Assembly (NCBI GenBank): GCA_964546955.1
Contig: CAZJLP010000002.1
Coordinates: forward strand, 1 to 64,000
DNA from: CAZJLP01 sp964546955
Lineage (GTDB): Bacteria > Verrucomicrobiota > Verrucomicrobiia > Opitutales > Opitutaceae
DNA: 64,000 bases
Direction: 5' to 3'
Position 1 is the first letter of the stretch; every line of letters starts with the position of its first letter. Below are positions 16,354 to 26,135 of the stretch, piece after piece. The notes below the pieces were generated by a model, which was not told the origin of the DNA, ran no database searches, and saw nothing but the letters and a program-made list of their open reading frames with translations. Position numbers and translations under genes: made by a program.

Positions 16354-19194
16354 TCAAAGCCGTTTCGTAATCTGTACAAAAACAAACCGGCCGCGATTGC
16401 TATGAGTGGAGACGTCATAGCTGTCGTTGAACGCGCCGGCCGCGAAGGGGGCACTCTCGTCGAGGATATTCGCCCCGCCTACACGCACGGTGGTTTGGTC
16501 CATCACCCGCCGCCAGCCCGCTCCCCCTTGGAGCCGCAGAGCGATCGTTAAATCGACGGTGACCCACGGTTCGATGGTTCGCGGCAGACCGTCGCGGGTA
16601 AAAAGAGGATTGTCTTGAAGCTTGCCCACGTAATTGACCGAACCGAAGAGGGTCCAGGCACCGCGACTCCACTGCTGCGAAAGCACCGCCTTGTCTTCCG
16701 GGATGCTGCCAGGCGATATCCCCGACTGCAGGGGATCGATGTAAATCCCGCGGAAACTCCGCGTCGGCTCCCCTTCCACCGTGCGGAGTTTCCACATCAG
16801 CACGTGGTTCCACTCGAGGCGGGTGGTGAACCTTCCCAGCGACTCCCATGGCCAAACATACAGCAGGCTCGCGTCAAAGCCGCTCGTCATGCGCGTGGCG
16901 ATATTGAAGTTCGTCGAGCTCACGCCGGTCACGGAGCCGGAGGCGTTGCGCGTGATCTGAGCGGCGAAGGGGGCGGCGGGATTGAAGATCGGCACGCCGG
17001 GAGTGAAGCCCGCACCCTGCCCGCGCGCATTCGTCTCAAGGATGAATTGCGCGCCTTCGCCGACCATGTCGTCGAGCGTAGCCTGGTAATAGTCCAACGA
17101 AAGACTGATGCCCTTCGCAGCCCGCGGCGACCAAACAACACCGGCCGAATACGTCTCGGAAGTCTCTGGTTTCAGATCGCGATTCCCCGACGTTGCCACG
17201 GTCGTTTGATTGGCAATCGGAAAGCCTAGCGGGTCCCGCAAGGTGAATGATGCCGCCCCGGGCCCGGCAAAAAGTTGATTCAACGCAGGCAGGCGGAAAC
17301 CCGTGCTCCATGCCGCCCGGAGGAGAACATCCGGCGTAGGCCGCAGCTGAAATCCAACCTTGGGATTTGTCGTCGAAAAATCTCGGCTCACCGGCACCGG
17401 CGTGGCTCCGGTGGTGTATCCGTCCACCGTTTGCCGATCGTGGCGGGCTTCGAGATTGAGTTCGGCCGAATTGACCCACGGCACCCCCATGGCGGGTCCG
17501 ATCAACGGTATCAGCAACTGGGCGAAAACTCCCTTGCCGTCGCTGCCGGAAATGCTGGGGTTGGAGGTCGAAGCGCCGAGCAGATCGCCGCTGCCGAGAA
17601 TGGGATCGGGCGACGTCCGACGATCGGTAAAATAATAGTCGGCGCCGACCCCGGTCAGCAGGGGACCCGCAGGCAGGGTCCAAAGTTGCCCCTTTGCATT
17701 CGCCGTGACGCCTCGCTTGACCTCCTCGAAAACGATCTCGGCCTGTGCCGCGGCATCGCGCAAGGCTGCCGGATTGTCGAACGCCACGCCGGTCGGGCCC
17801 ACCCCACGAGCTGAATCGAGCGCCCAGGGATTATAGGAGCCGCTGGTCAGATGCGCCACCAGCCGCGCTCGGCTCGGGGCGCCACTCTGGATATTGTCGC
17901 GGTAAAACGTGCTATAGATCGTGTCGAGATTCCACGTCCAGCCCGCCCCGATCTTGCCTTCCGCGCCCGCAGCGAAGTCCCAAACGTCGCGCTTGTTCCG
18001 CAAGCCCCGTGGCCCGAGAGAAACGGTGCGAAATGGCACCGAGCCGTTCACGGCCGTGCTCACGGGCGCCGAAGCATTGTCCTGGATAAAGAATCCGACC
18101 GGAATGTGGGGACTCAACCGCATTGCATTGCGCAAAGCGGTCCCGGCCGTGCCGGTGATCGGCATGGGTGCGGGCGCGATGCTGCCGAAATAGTCGTCCC
18201 GGGAATACAACAACCGCGCATAAACGTCGATCCGTCCCTTCCAAAGCGACTGATTCACACGGGCGAAGAGCGAAGTCCGCTCCTGACGAGGAATCGACAC
18301 CGTCAACTCCCGGAAATTCATCATCTGGTTCGAGGTGGAGGTATTCGCATCGAAAGGAATGAAATCGGCCGCCGAAAGGCCTATGGTACGTCCCGGTGCC
18401 AGCACAAGGTCCTGAACCGGGGCGCTCGGATCGCCAACACGGGCGGTCGCGCGGCCCGAGAAAGAAGGCGTGCCGCCGTTCAAGCCGCCGCGGAATCGTT
18501 GGTCCGCCGTGGCAGACGGTTCCCGGTCGATGGAGTTCAGCGCATTCCTGGTGTAGCGCTCTGCCGCCACGACAATGTTGGTTGCCTTGACCGTGTGGCC
18601 GACTACGGCTCCCGCCCGAAGCACGCCGGCGTCCTGCGCCGTGGTGTTGCCGTAGTACAAATCGACCTTCGCACCTTCAAAGCGCGTCAGCAGCTTGACG
18701 TTGAATACTCCGGCCATCGCATCCGAACCGTAAATCGCGCCGGCCGCGTCTTTCACGATCTCCACACTTTCGATCGCGATCGTGGGAAAGGCATTGAAGT
18801 TGTCGTGGGCCGTCCGCTTGCCATCCAATAGCGTCAAGGCAGCTTCGAGTCCGCGAAGATTGACTCCCGCTGCGCCATTGCCGCTGTTGCTCCTTTGTTC
18901 GGTAGCCGAGTTGCCAAAAAACAACGGCAGCTCCCGCAGCGCCTCGATCGCCGTGGTCGCGCCGGCTCGCGCCAGTTCGCCGGAACTCACCACCGCGACC
19001 GGGGAAAAGGTTTCGTTTTTTGCCCGTGGCACAACCGAGGCAGTGGTCACGAATCTCTCCAATTCGACGACATCGTCGATGACATCATCGCCGGCGTTGG
19101 TCGCGGCAGGCTGCGCATTTAGCCCCAGGGCGCAGCCGATGCTCAAAATGAGCACAAGCGACGCCCGAAGTTTCCCTTCGGAACGATTGGTCAT
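16354..19194 (-). CDS. TonB-dependent outer-membrane receptor
   Basis: A 946-residue outer-membrane receptor. A signal peptide occupies residues 1-27. The plug domain (about 45-175) has the usual landmarks: SPVAVVSSGEL, a VNLRGLEAALTLLDGKR stretch, IESVEIVKDAAGAIYGSDAMAGVFNV. The rest is the 22-stranded barrel, with NRDLKPETSETYSAGVVWSP typical of the late strands and a C-terminal FVFVQITKRL. Such receptors import siderophores, cobalamin or oligosaccharides with energy from TonB. Its large size and Verrucomicrobia-type plug fit carbohydrate uptake, but no SusD-like partner lies nearby and the substrate is unknown. It is a single-gene unit, converging with GH20. Confidence 0.93.
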   Translation of the reverse strand: MTNRSEGKLRASLVLILSIGCALGLNAQPAATNAGDDVIDDVVELERFVTTASVVPRAKNETFSPVAVVSSGELARAGATTAIEALRELPLFFGNSATEQRSNSGNGAAGVNLRGLEAALTLLDGKRTAHDNFNAFPTIAIESVEIVKDAAGAIYGSDAMAGVFNVKLLTRFEGAKVDLYYGNTTAQDAGVLRAGAVVGHTVKATNIVVAAERYTRNALNSIDREPSATADQRFRGGLNGGTPSFSGRATARVGDPSAPVQDLVLAPGRTIGLSAADFIPFDANTSTSNQMMNFRELTVSIPRQERTSLFARVNQSLWKGRIDVYARLLYSRDDYFGSIAPAPMPITGTAGTALRNAMRLSPHIPVGFFIQDNASAPVSTAVNGSVPFRTVSLGPRGLRNKRDVWDFAAGAEGKIGAGWTWNLDTIYSTFYRDNIQSGAPSRARLVAHLTSGSYNPWALDSARGVGPTGVAFDNPAALRDAAAQAEIVFEEVKRGVTANAKGQLWTLPAGPLLTGVGADYYFTDRRTSPDPILGSGDLLGASTSNPSISGSDGKGVFAQLLIPLIGPAMGVPWVNSAELNLEARHDRQTVDGYTTGATPVPVSRDFSTTNPKVGFQLRPTPDVLLRAAWSTGFRLPALNQLFAGPGAASFTLRDPLGFPIANQTTVATSGNRDLKPETSETYSAGVVWSPRAAKGISLSLDYYQATLDDMVGEGAQFILETNARGQGAGFTPGVPIFNPAAPFAAQITRNASGSVTGVSSTNFNIATRMTSGFDASLLYVWPWESLGRFTTRLEWNHVLMWKLRTVEGEPTRSFRGIYIDPLQSGISPGSIPEDKAVLSQQWSRGAWTLFGSVNYVGKLQDNPLFTRDGLPRTIEPWVTVDLTIALRLQGGAGWRRVMDQTTVRVGGANILDESAPFAAGAFNDSYDVSTHSNRGRFVFVQITKRL

Positions 19195-19436
19195 GGTCTA
19201 ATTTGAGGTCGCGGTTGTGCACGACCAATCCTCTGCCCCCAACCATGGGCGGATTTTCTGTCCGGGCAAGATTTCTTATCGCGAAACCGCTGGCGTGATC
19301 CCGGAGCGAATTGTTCGAAGTGGGCGGGTGGATACGCAGTGCCGGCGGCCCGCCTCGGGCAGGGGTCCTTCCTCCCCCGTCCTTTGGCATCATTGGCAAT
19401 TGGTCGATGACAACGCTCGCCGGACTGGCGAGGACG

Positions 19437-20069
19437 TCAGGCCGCCATTCCCTGAGCACAGCGGCTGTGCAGTTCCTGTTCGGTGAGAGCCGGCGCGTGT
19501 TGCAAGAGCCAGAGAGTCTCCGGCTCCCAAAGGGCGGCCCGCAGCGGCTCCAACAGGCGGCGGGGCACATGCGGCTCGTCGACGCGTTGCAAAATCGCGA
19601 GCGTCTGACGCGAGGCCGGAAGCCCCAGCCACTCCAGCAGGCCATAAATTCCAGCCCGTTCGTACACCGCGTTAATTTCGTCCCACCGCGGATTCAAGGT
19701 CCCGCGCAGCGCCACATGGGACGCGAGGAACGAAACCAGCGCGGGAGCGGCGAAAAGGTCCTCCTTCAACGCTGGACAGCGGGCGATCACCGCCAAGGCG
19801 GCGAGACGATCAGCCTTGAAGGAGGACACGATTTCGCGCTCCCGCGCGGGCAAATACTCCAGAAATTGAGCCCAACGGCTTCGGTCGAGTCCCACCGCCG
19901 CCGAGGCAAAGACGAAGGAGGACGGATCGGGCGTAAACTCTGTCCATCCCCCGTCCGATTCGCGGCAAAAAGCGAGTTCGGGCCATGCAGTCACCTTGTG
20001 ACGGACGCCGCAATGGGACCAGACAAGTTCGAGCGGGGCGGTCGGGCGGGATAGACGGTTGGTTTTCAT
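19437..20069 (-). CDS. Uncharacterised protein divergent from a WYL regulator
   Basis: A 210-residue soluble protein with no signal peptide or membrane segment. I do not recognise a named family. It appears mostly alpha-helical after residue 65. The best conserved-looking stretch is NPRWDEINAVYERAGIYGLL, followed by LGLPASRQTLAILQRV and RRLLEPLRAALWEPETLWLL. It is transcribed away from a WYL-domain regulator, with the palindrome TGGGACA-N5-TGTCCCA between them, 23 bases from its ATG. This suggests control by that regulator. A GTG two codons earlier (20075) is an alternative start. Function is unknown; a DNA-damage or stress role is only suggested by the type of regulator. Confidence 0.75.
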   Translation of the reverse strand: MKTNRLSRPTAPLELVWSHCGVRHKVTAWPELAFCRESDGGWTEFTPDPSSFVFASAAVGLDRSRWAQFLEYLPAREREIVSSFKADRLAALAVIARCPALKEDLFAAPALVSFLASHVALRGTLNPRWDEINAVYERAGIYGLLEWLGLPASRQTLAILQRVDEPHVPRRLLEPLRAALWEPETLWLLQHAPALTEQELHSRCAQGMAA

Positions 20070-20091
20070 GCGCACAGACTATCCGAGCGCA

Positions 20092-20110
20092 TGGGACATT
20101 GCTTGTCCCA
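20092..20110. promoter_or_regulatory. Perfect palindrome, predicted operator of the WYL regulator
   Basis: TGGGACA, 5-base spacer TTGCT, TGTCCCA: a perfect 7-bp inverted repeat in the 133-base gap between two divergent genes, 22 bases upstream of the unknown protein's ATG and 92 upstream of the regulator's ATG. Position and symmetry fit binding by a dimeric HTH protein such as the neighbouring WYL regulator. An AT-rich stretch (ATTACTTAAATTAATTAT) follows and could hold a promoter toward the regulator. Confidence 0.6.
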
Positions 20111-20202
20111 GGCTGCGAAGTATGATCGAATTACTTAAATTAATTATCCCGCCGCGGGTCTGAGGCTTGGCCAGGATCTCGGCGCCCGTTTGCCCTCCTG
20201 CC

Positions 20203-21186
20203 ATGGTTCCACCAACGAAACTCTCCCGGCCTCCCTTGGAGCGCATGTTGCGCATCCACGAGGAACTGCGGCGCAACGCGCTCACCAATTGCACGAAGCT
20301 GATGCGGATGTTTGAGGTGTCTCGCAAAACGATCGTGCGTGACATCGCCTTCATGCGCGATCGTCTGGACCTGCCGATTGAGTACGACGCGCCGCTCCAC
20401 GCCTACCGCTACACTCATCCCGTCAGCGCATTTCCGACGGTTCAGGTGACAGAAGGCGAGTTGATGGCGCTTCTTGTGGCTCGCCGCGCGCTCGAGCAAT
20501 ACGAGGGCACCCCCTTTCATCGGCAACTGACGATCGCCTTCGAAAAGCTGACCGGCGGATTAAAAGATCGCATCACGTTTTCGCCGGCTGAAGAGCTCCG
20601 GGCGGTGTCCTTCAAGAACGTGGGCCTGGGAAAAGCCGACTTGGCCGTATTCAACACCCTGAGCGCAGCCGTGCTCAAACAACAGGAGGTGGAGTTCGAC
20701 TACCGAAAGTCAGGCGACACCAAGGACGCCCGTCGGCGGGTTCAGCCCTACCACCTCTCTCACCGCGAAAATCTTTGGTACCTGATCGGCCTCGACTTGG
20801 AACGGCAGGCACTGCGCACGTTTGCGCTGCCGCGCATCCGCTCCGCAACCGCGACGAAACACACGTTCAGGCGGCCGGCTGATTTCTCCCCCGAGCGTTT
20901 TTTCGCAAATGCCCTCGGCGTGCTCGGCGGCACGGGCAATTACCAGGTCAAGATTCATTTTAGCCCGCAGGTTTCCGACCGTGTGCGGGAACGTGTCTGG
21001 CACGACTCCCAGGAGATGCGCGATCTGCCCGACGGAGGGGTGGAGGTCTCGATGCGGCTGGGAGCCCTGCCGGAAATCGAGAGCTGGATCTTGGGCTGGG
21101 GCCGAGACGCCGTGGCGATCGCCCCGCCCGAACTCCGCGAACGCATCCGAGCCAACCTCGGCGACCTCGCAAAACGCTACGCCTAA
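20203..21186 (+). CDS. WYL-domain HTH transcriptional regulator
   Basis: A 327-residue DNA-binding regulator. Residues about 8-65 form a DeoR/HTH_11-type winged helix (KLMRMFEVSRKTIVRDIAFM). A linker follows, then the WYL domain from about residue 150 to 225: VEFDYRKSGD, the RRVQPYHL strand and ENLWYLIGLDLERQALRTF, matching the WYL sandwich with Arg and Trp/Tyr ligand residues. A WCX dimer-extension domain ends the protein (YQVKIHFSPQVSDRVRERVW, residues about 245-325). WYL regulators bind nucleic-acid or nucleotide-like ligands and often control DNA damage or phage defence genes. It is divergent from an unknown gene across a palindrome and may regulate both. The ATG at 20203 is used; a TTG start at 20167 is possible. 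Confidence 0.92.
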   Translation: MVPPTKLSRPPLERMLRIHEELRRNALTNCTKLMRMFEVSRKTIVRDIAFMRDRLDLPIEYDAPLHAYRYTHPVSAFPTVQVTEGELMALLVARRALEQYEGTPFHRQLTIAFEKLTGGLKDRITFSPAEELRAVSFKNVGLGKADLAVFNTLSAAVLKQQEVEFDYRKSGDTKDARRRVQPYHLSHRENLWYLIGLDLERQALRTFALPRIRSATATKHTFRRPADFSPERFFANALGVLGGTGNYQVKIHFSPQVSDRVRERVWHDSQEMRDLPDGGVEVSMRLGALPEIESWILGWGRDAVAIAPPELRERIRANLGDLAKRYA

Positions 21187-21244
21187 CCCCGAAACGCGAG
21201 GACACGGCGGAACGCGGGCTGCGTTCGCTCTCCCGTCGCGGTCT

Positions 21245-21607
21245 TTAAAGATGCCGCTCCGATACCGTGATGGTGTCCTTGTTCTTGAGCACGAACGTCG
21301 GCGCCTCCCCGCGCAGAATCGCCGCGACGTCCACCACGATCTTTTCGGGTTTCTCGCCGGCGGGTCCCCGCAGAATAACGACCTGGGAGATATCGGCTTT
21401 CGTCGTGTACCCTCCCGAAGCCCCCAGTGCATCGAGCACGGAACAGGGATAAACGAGTTTTACCGCGCCGGGTTTTTTCACCGCGCCGAACACGTTCACC
21501 GTGATCTTTTCATCCCGGGGCGCCGCCTTGGCGGGCGGCGCAGCCTGCACCCAGAGGCTGGAGCAAACGAGGCATGCGAGAAGACCGAGACGAAAAAGAA
21601 ATCTCAT
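21245..21607 (-). CDS. Secreted SLBB-domain protein
   Basis: A 120-residue protein with a signal peptide (residues 1-22, LGLLACLVCSSLWVQA) followed by one SLBB domain: KITVNVFGAVKKPGAVKLVY, SVLDALGASGGYTTKADIS, VVILRG. SLBB domains bind polysaccharide in export proteins such as Wza; this one lacks the N-terminal Poly_export domain and is very short. No other exopolysaccharide genes are nearby, so it is an orphan. The ATG at 21607 was chosen for the signal peptide. It diverges from the PQQ dehydrogenase gene across a 146-base gap. Confidence 0.82.
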   Translation of the reverse strand: MRFLFRLGLLACLVCSSLWVQAAPPAKAAPRDEKITVNVFGAVKKPGAVKLVYPCSVLDALGASGGYTTKADISQVVILRGPAGEKPEKIVVDVAAILRGEAPTFVLKNKDTITVSERHL

Positions 21608-21753
21608 GGAAGAAGGAGCGGATTCGATAGCCATGGATTCGGCATTTGGACAGAATAATCATGAATGCTCCGGTCCCCGCCCGAATCGACTCCTGAGAGG
21701 AGGATGCATTTTTCTCGTGCGCGGACCGCGCCGCATCTGAATATTCCGACCTC

Positions 21754-23181
21754 ATGCCCCCGTTGTCGCACTGTTTCGCCTGTGCGTTGGCCACCCTCGG
21801 CTTCGCGCTGCCCATCGTGTTCGCGCAGAATACACTTCCGAAAGACCCTGCGCAGATCTGCGCCGACCTCTGCGCAAGCTGCCACGGCGTGAATCTTACG
21901 GGCAACGCCGGGCCCAACCTGCTCGACGCGTACTGGAATCATGGCGGCGACGACGGCAGCATCCTGCGCAGTATTCGCGACGGCTATCCGGAGTCGAACA
22001 TGCCACCTTTCGGCGCGGCGTTTTCGGAAACCGAACTCAAGGCCTTGGTCGGCTACCTCCGCGCTCAAGGAGAAGCCTTCGCCGCGGGCCGCATTCGTCT
22101 GCCCCCGCCGCCAAAAGATCGAACGATCGAAAGCCAACAACACGCCTTCCGATTGGAAACGTGGATCTCAGATCTGGACACGCCTTGGGGGATCGCGTTT
22201 CTGCCGGGAGACCGCATTTTGGTCACGGAGCGGCCAGGGAGGCTGCGCGTGATCGACCAGGGCAAGCTGCAGCCAAACCCGATCGAAGGGACCCCCTCCG
22301 TTTTTCTGCATCAGGATGGAGGGCTCCTCGACGTCATCGCCCATCCCGACTACGCCCGCAATGGCTGGATCTACCTGGCCTATTCGGAGGAGGGAAAAGT
22401 GAAAGATACGTCCATGACCGTGGTCGTCCGCGGCCGCATCCATGACGGTCGCTGGATCGATCAACAGGACGTGTTTCGCGCGCCTCCTCGGTATTATTAT
22501 CCGGGCTACATTCATTACGGCTGCCGCTTCCTCTTCGACAGCGAGGGTCATCTTTTTTTCACGATCGGCGACCGCGGACAGCTGGCTGACGCCCAGGACC
22601 TGGCCAGCCCCTGCGGAAAGATTCACCGCGCCCTAGCCGACGGCCGCGCGCCGGCGGACAACCCCTTCGCCCAACGTCCGGGCGCGTGGCCCACGATCTG
22701 GAGTCTTGGCAATCGGCATCCGCAGGGCCTGGCTTTTCATCCCGAGACCGGGAAACTTTGGGCCTCCGAGCACGGGCCCAATCGCGGCGATGAACTCAAT
22801 CGCATCGAACCCGGACGAAATTACGGGTGGCCAGTCATTTCATACGGCACGGAGCGGCGCGTCAAAATTGAAGGCACGTCCAAGGAGGGCATGGAGCAAC
22901 CCATTGTTCACTGGAGCGAGTCGCTCGCGGTGGGCGCGATCGAGTTTTACACCGGTCATGTTTTCCCCGGGTGGAAAAACCAGCTCTTGGTGGCCGGCTT
23001 GGGCGGCGTACAATTGCGCCGCCTCAAAACAGAAGGGGATCGCGTGCTCGAACAGGAAATTCTGTTCAAGGACGAAGGCCGCGTGCGCGACGTCGTGACG
23101 GGCCCAGACGGCCTGATCTACATCGCATTCAATAGTCCGGGCCGCATCGCCCGGTTGCTGCCCGTCAAGAAAACGCCCTGA
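21754..23181 (+). CDS. Cytochrome c-PQQ-dependent sugar dehydrogenase fusion
   Basis: A 475-residue periplasmic protein. A signal peptide (1-24) precedes a small cytochrome c domain (about 30-112) with the haem motif CASCH and a distal SNMPPF methionine. Residues about 125-470 are a six-bladed beta-propeller of the soluble PQQ glucose/aldose sugar dehydrogenase family: LDTPWGIAFLPGDRILVTER, QDGGLLDVIAHPDY, LGNRHPQGLAFHPETGKLW, EHGPNRGDELNRIEPGRNYGW. It would oxidise a sugar and pass electrons through its own haem to the respiratory chain. The cytochrome lies at the N-terminus in the opposite order to some fusions. It is divergent from the SLBB gene and independent of the dehydrogenase gene that follows 383 bases later. 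Confidence 0.9.
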   Translation: MPPLSHCFACALATLGFALPIVFAQNTLPKDPAQICADLCASCHGVNLTGNAGPNLLDAYWNHGGDDGSILRSIRDGYPESNMPPFGAAFSETELKALVGYLRAQGEAFAAGRIRLPPPPKDRTIESQQHAFRLETWISDLDTPWGIAFLPGDRILVTERPGRLRVIDQGKLQPNPIEGTPSVFLHQDGGLLDVIAHPDYARNGWIYLAYSEEGKVKDTSMTVVVRGRIHDGRWIDQQDVFRAPPRYYYPGYIHYGCRFLFDSEGHLFFTIGDRGQLADAQDLASPCGKIHRALADGRAPADNPFAQRPGAWPTIWSLGNRHPQGLAFHPETGKLWASEHGPNRGDELNRIEPGRNYGWPVISYGTERRVKIEGTSKEGMEQPIVHWSESLAVGAIEFYTGHVFPGWKNQLLVAGLGGVQLRRLKTEGDRVLEQEILFKDEGRVRDVVTGPDGLIYIAFNSPGRIARLLPVKKTP

Positions 23182-23564
23182 GCGGATGCAACCACAGTGA
23201 TTGCACTCAGAACCGCGACTTACGGGGCGCTCGCCCCGACCGCGACGTGACAATGGCGCCGCCACTCTCGAAAAAAAAGCGCCGGGGTGGGCGTTCCCGA
23301 GTTCAAGATCGCCGCTTTGATCGTTGCGGCGGTGAGCCTGTCTTGCCCGACGCATAGAGAGCGATGGCGCCGGTGACGTACGGGGGAACGTTGTGATTTG
23401 AGAAGAGGAGCCGGCTTCGAGTCAACCGGGCGCTCTACCCTTCCCCTTTTCCTGCGGATCGATCGCAAATTGATTGCCGCATTCTCAAACTCGCATGACT
23501 TCGCACGCTCACGAGTTGCGTTCCCCACCGGAGTCCATCCAGAGTTCGCGCGGCTTCCCCCGCC
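23182..23564. other. Intergenic region with no recognised gene
   Basis: A stretch of 383 bases between two plus-strand dehydrogenase genes. It contains a short inverted repeat CGGGG-CGCTCG-CCCCG at 23223-23238 without a T-run, which could end the upstream transcript weakly, and presumably the promoter of the downstream gene. Frames open across it have no protein-like features. Confidence 0.5.
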
Positions 23565-26113
23565 ATGAACCAATCCCCCTTGTTTGCCGCCCTGGCTGCG
23601 GCCGCAGCGCTGCTTGCACTGCCGGCTTCGCACGCCCAACTTCCGCCACCTTCCCTCGCGCCGGTGCTCAAGCCTTTCGGCCTTTTGGGAAATCCGCCTC
23701 CGGTCCAAATGCTGGTACCAGGTTTTGTGGTGCGCCAACTCCCCATCGAGCTCACCAACGTCAACAACCTGACCTACGCCCCGGATGGACGGCTGTTCGC
23801 TTATGCGTACAACGGCAACGTTTACCAGTTGCACGACACGGACGGTGACGGCCTCGAAGACAAGGTCACCCTCTATTATAAGAACGAGCGCGAGGTGTTC
23901 GGCGGAGTCGGTATGACGTGGGGGCCCGGCGGGCTCACGTTCACCACCCGCGGACAGATCGTCCGCTTGCGCGACAAGGGCGACGGCACCGGCGAACTCG
24001 AACCGATCGCCTCAGGCTGGCAACCGTCCGACCGCCAGGCCGGGCGAAACCTCGACACCTTCGGCGTCGCGTTCGACCAAGCCGGAAACATGTACTTTGG
24101 CCTGGGCATCTCCGACATTCGGAATGCCTACCGCGTGAACCCGGAAACCGGTGTCTCGACGTACAGCCGCTCCTGGGATCGAGGCACGATTCAAAAAATC
24201 ACTCCCGACGGAAAGCGGGAAATTTTCGCGACGGGCGTACGCTTCACCGTCGCACTCGCCGTAAATGCCGCGGGCGATCTTTTCGCCACGGATCAGGAGG
24301 GCGCCACCTGGCTCCCAAACGGAAATCCCTTCGACGAGCTGCTGCACATACAGCAGGGCCGCCACTACGGCTTTCCTCCCCGTCATCCGAAATACCTGCC
24401 TGACGTCATCGACGAGCCGAGCCTGTTTGACTACGGCCCTCAACACGTTTGCACCTGCGGCTTGAAGTTCAACGAGCCGCGCACGCCCGCGGGGCTTTTC
24501 GGACCGGACTGGTGGAAGGGCGACGCCTTTGTCGCCGGGCAGTCGCGCGGCAAGCTCTATCGCACAAAGCTCGTGAAGTCCCCCCTCGGCTACGTAGCGC
24601 GCACCGATACCATCGCCTACCTGAGCACGCTCATCACCGACATCGAGCCCAGTCCCACGGGCGATCTGGTGGTGACCTGCCATACGGGGCGGCCCGACAA
24701 CGGCACCGGGCCGACGGGGCCGGGAAAATTCTTCAAGATTTCGTACCGCGATCGTGGCGTTCCGCAGCCTGTCCTGGCTTATCCCGCGAGCGCGACGGAA
24801 AGCTGCTTGGTTTTCGACCGGCCGCTTTCGGATGAGCAGTTCAAAAATCTGGCTGGCCAGGCTGGCGTGGTCATGGGTGAATACGTCAGCGCGGGTGATC
24901 GATTCGATTCTTTCCTTCCCGGTTATCAAGCCGTGAAGGATCAGCAGAAAGTGCCGCGCTACCAACTGCCCGTCGCGGGCACGCGTCTGAGTGCCGATAA
25001 ACGCACGCTCATCGTGGAGACCGGGCCGCGCACGACTGCGGTCAAGTACTCCCTAGGCCTGACCGACGGCACACAGCCCGTGCGGCCGCACGACGAGAAA
25101 AAACATGAGACGCGCCAACAGTCCGCCATCGATCTCGAGATGGACCTGAGCGGCGCGCAGGCCACGTGGCGCGACGCCCAAGGTGCCGCACAATGGAAGG
25201 GCTGGCTGCCCCATCTCGACCTTTTCGTCGCGCGCGGATTCACGGGCCCGAGCGCGGAGCACACAGCCTTTTTTGAAAAACTCCGGCAGCCCGGCACCCT
25301 CGAACTCAGCGCTCAGCTCAACCTGGCGTCGATGCTCCATCCGGCCGTCCAGCCAGGATCCAAGCTCGATTTCGAATACCCGCCCGAAAAGGTGCGCGTG
25401 CGTTTCGCCGCGGGCGCAAAACTCGATCTAACGACGGGAGGCGGCGCCAAAGCTCGCCGCGTCAGCGACACCGAATGGGAGATCGCGGTCGAACCGGCTA
25501 CGGCCGACTGGGTNNNNNNNNNNGACGCCGCGGTGACGCCGACCCTCGACTGGAAGTGAGCTGGTCCACGGCGGAAGACGATCGAGCGCGTCCGTTCGTC
25601 CTCCACCGCGTGCTGTTGCCTTGGGCCACGCGCCAAACCGCGGCATCCTGGGTCGGAGTGCGCGGCGAAATTCCAGAGATCAAAGGAGGCAATTGGGAGA
25701 ACGGCCGAGCTCTCTTCCACGGCAAAGCGACTTGTTCCGTATGCCACGCGGTCAAAGGAGATGGCGGAGCGCTGGGGCCGGACCTCACCAATCTCGTCCA
25801 CCGCGACTACGCGTCCGTGCTCCACGACATCCTGGAACCGAGCGCGACGCTCAATCCGGAATACCTCGCAGTTACGCTCGAACTCAAGAACGGCCAAACC
25901 GCGGCGGGCGTCCTGCTCCAAAGCTGGAACCAGGTGTACATCCTCGGTCAGGTGACGGGTGAAAAGCTCACGTTCCCGCGCGACCAGGTGAATGCCGTTA
26001 AACCGCTGGGCGTTTCTTTGATGCCTCCCGGCCTCCTGCACCCGCTTTCGGAAACCGAAAGAAAGGACCTTCTCACCTACTTGTTGCGCGAGGCCCCCGA
26101 CGCAAAACCCTGA
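23565..26113 (+). CDS. PVC-type membrane-bound dehydrogenase with C-terminal cytochrome c, interrupted by an assembly gap
   Basis: A secreted protein of at least 845 residues, read in two frames on either side of ten N (25514-25523). A signal peptide (1-24) is followed by a beta-propeller (residues about 45-400) with LTYAPDGRLFAYAYNG and GVGMTWGPGGL, as in the DUF7133/PVC-type haem-binding dehydrogenases common in Verrucomicrobia and Planctomycetes. A beta-rich region follows to residue 649. After the gap comes a cytochrome c domain with CSVCH and the family ending EYLAVTLELKNGQ...YLLREAP. The frame shift is only apparent: before the gap the frame starts at 23565, after it one base differs, so the missing length is 2 modulo 3. 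Probable role: periplasmic alcohol or sugar oxidation. Confidence 0.9.
25514..25523. other. Assembly gap (10 N) inside the PVC dehydrogenase
   Basis: Ten N between ATADW and RRGDADPRLEV of one protein. The frames on the two sides require a missing length of 3n+2, so ten is wrong and this is a placeholder. Confidence 0.95.
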
Positions 26114-26135
26114 CAACCCTCCTCCCCCTACGCAT

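Noticed and set aside
22168..22626. Minus-strand frame inside the PQQ dehydrogenase
   Set aside because: Antisense to clear propeller motifs; typical shadow in GC-rich DNA.
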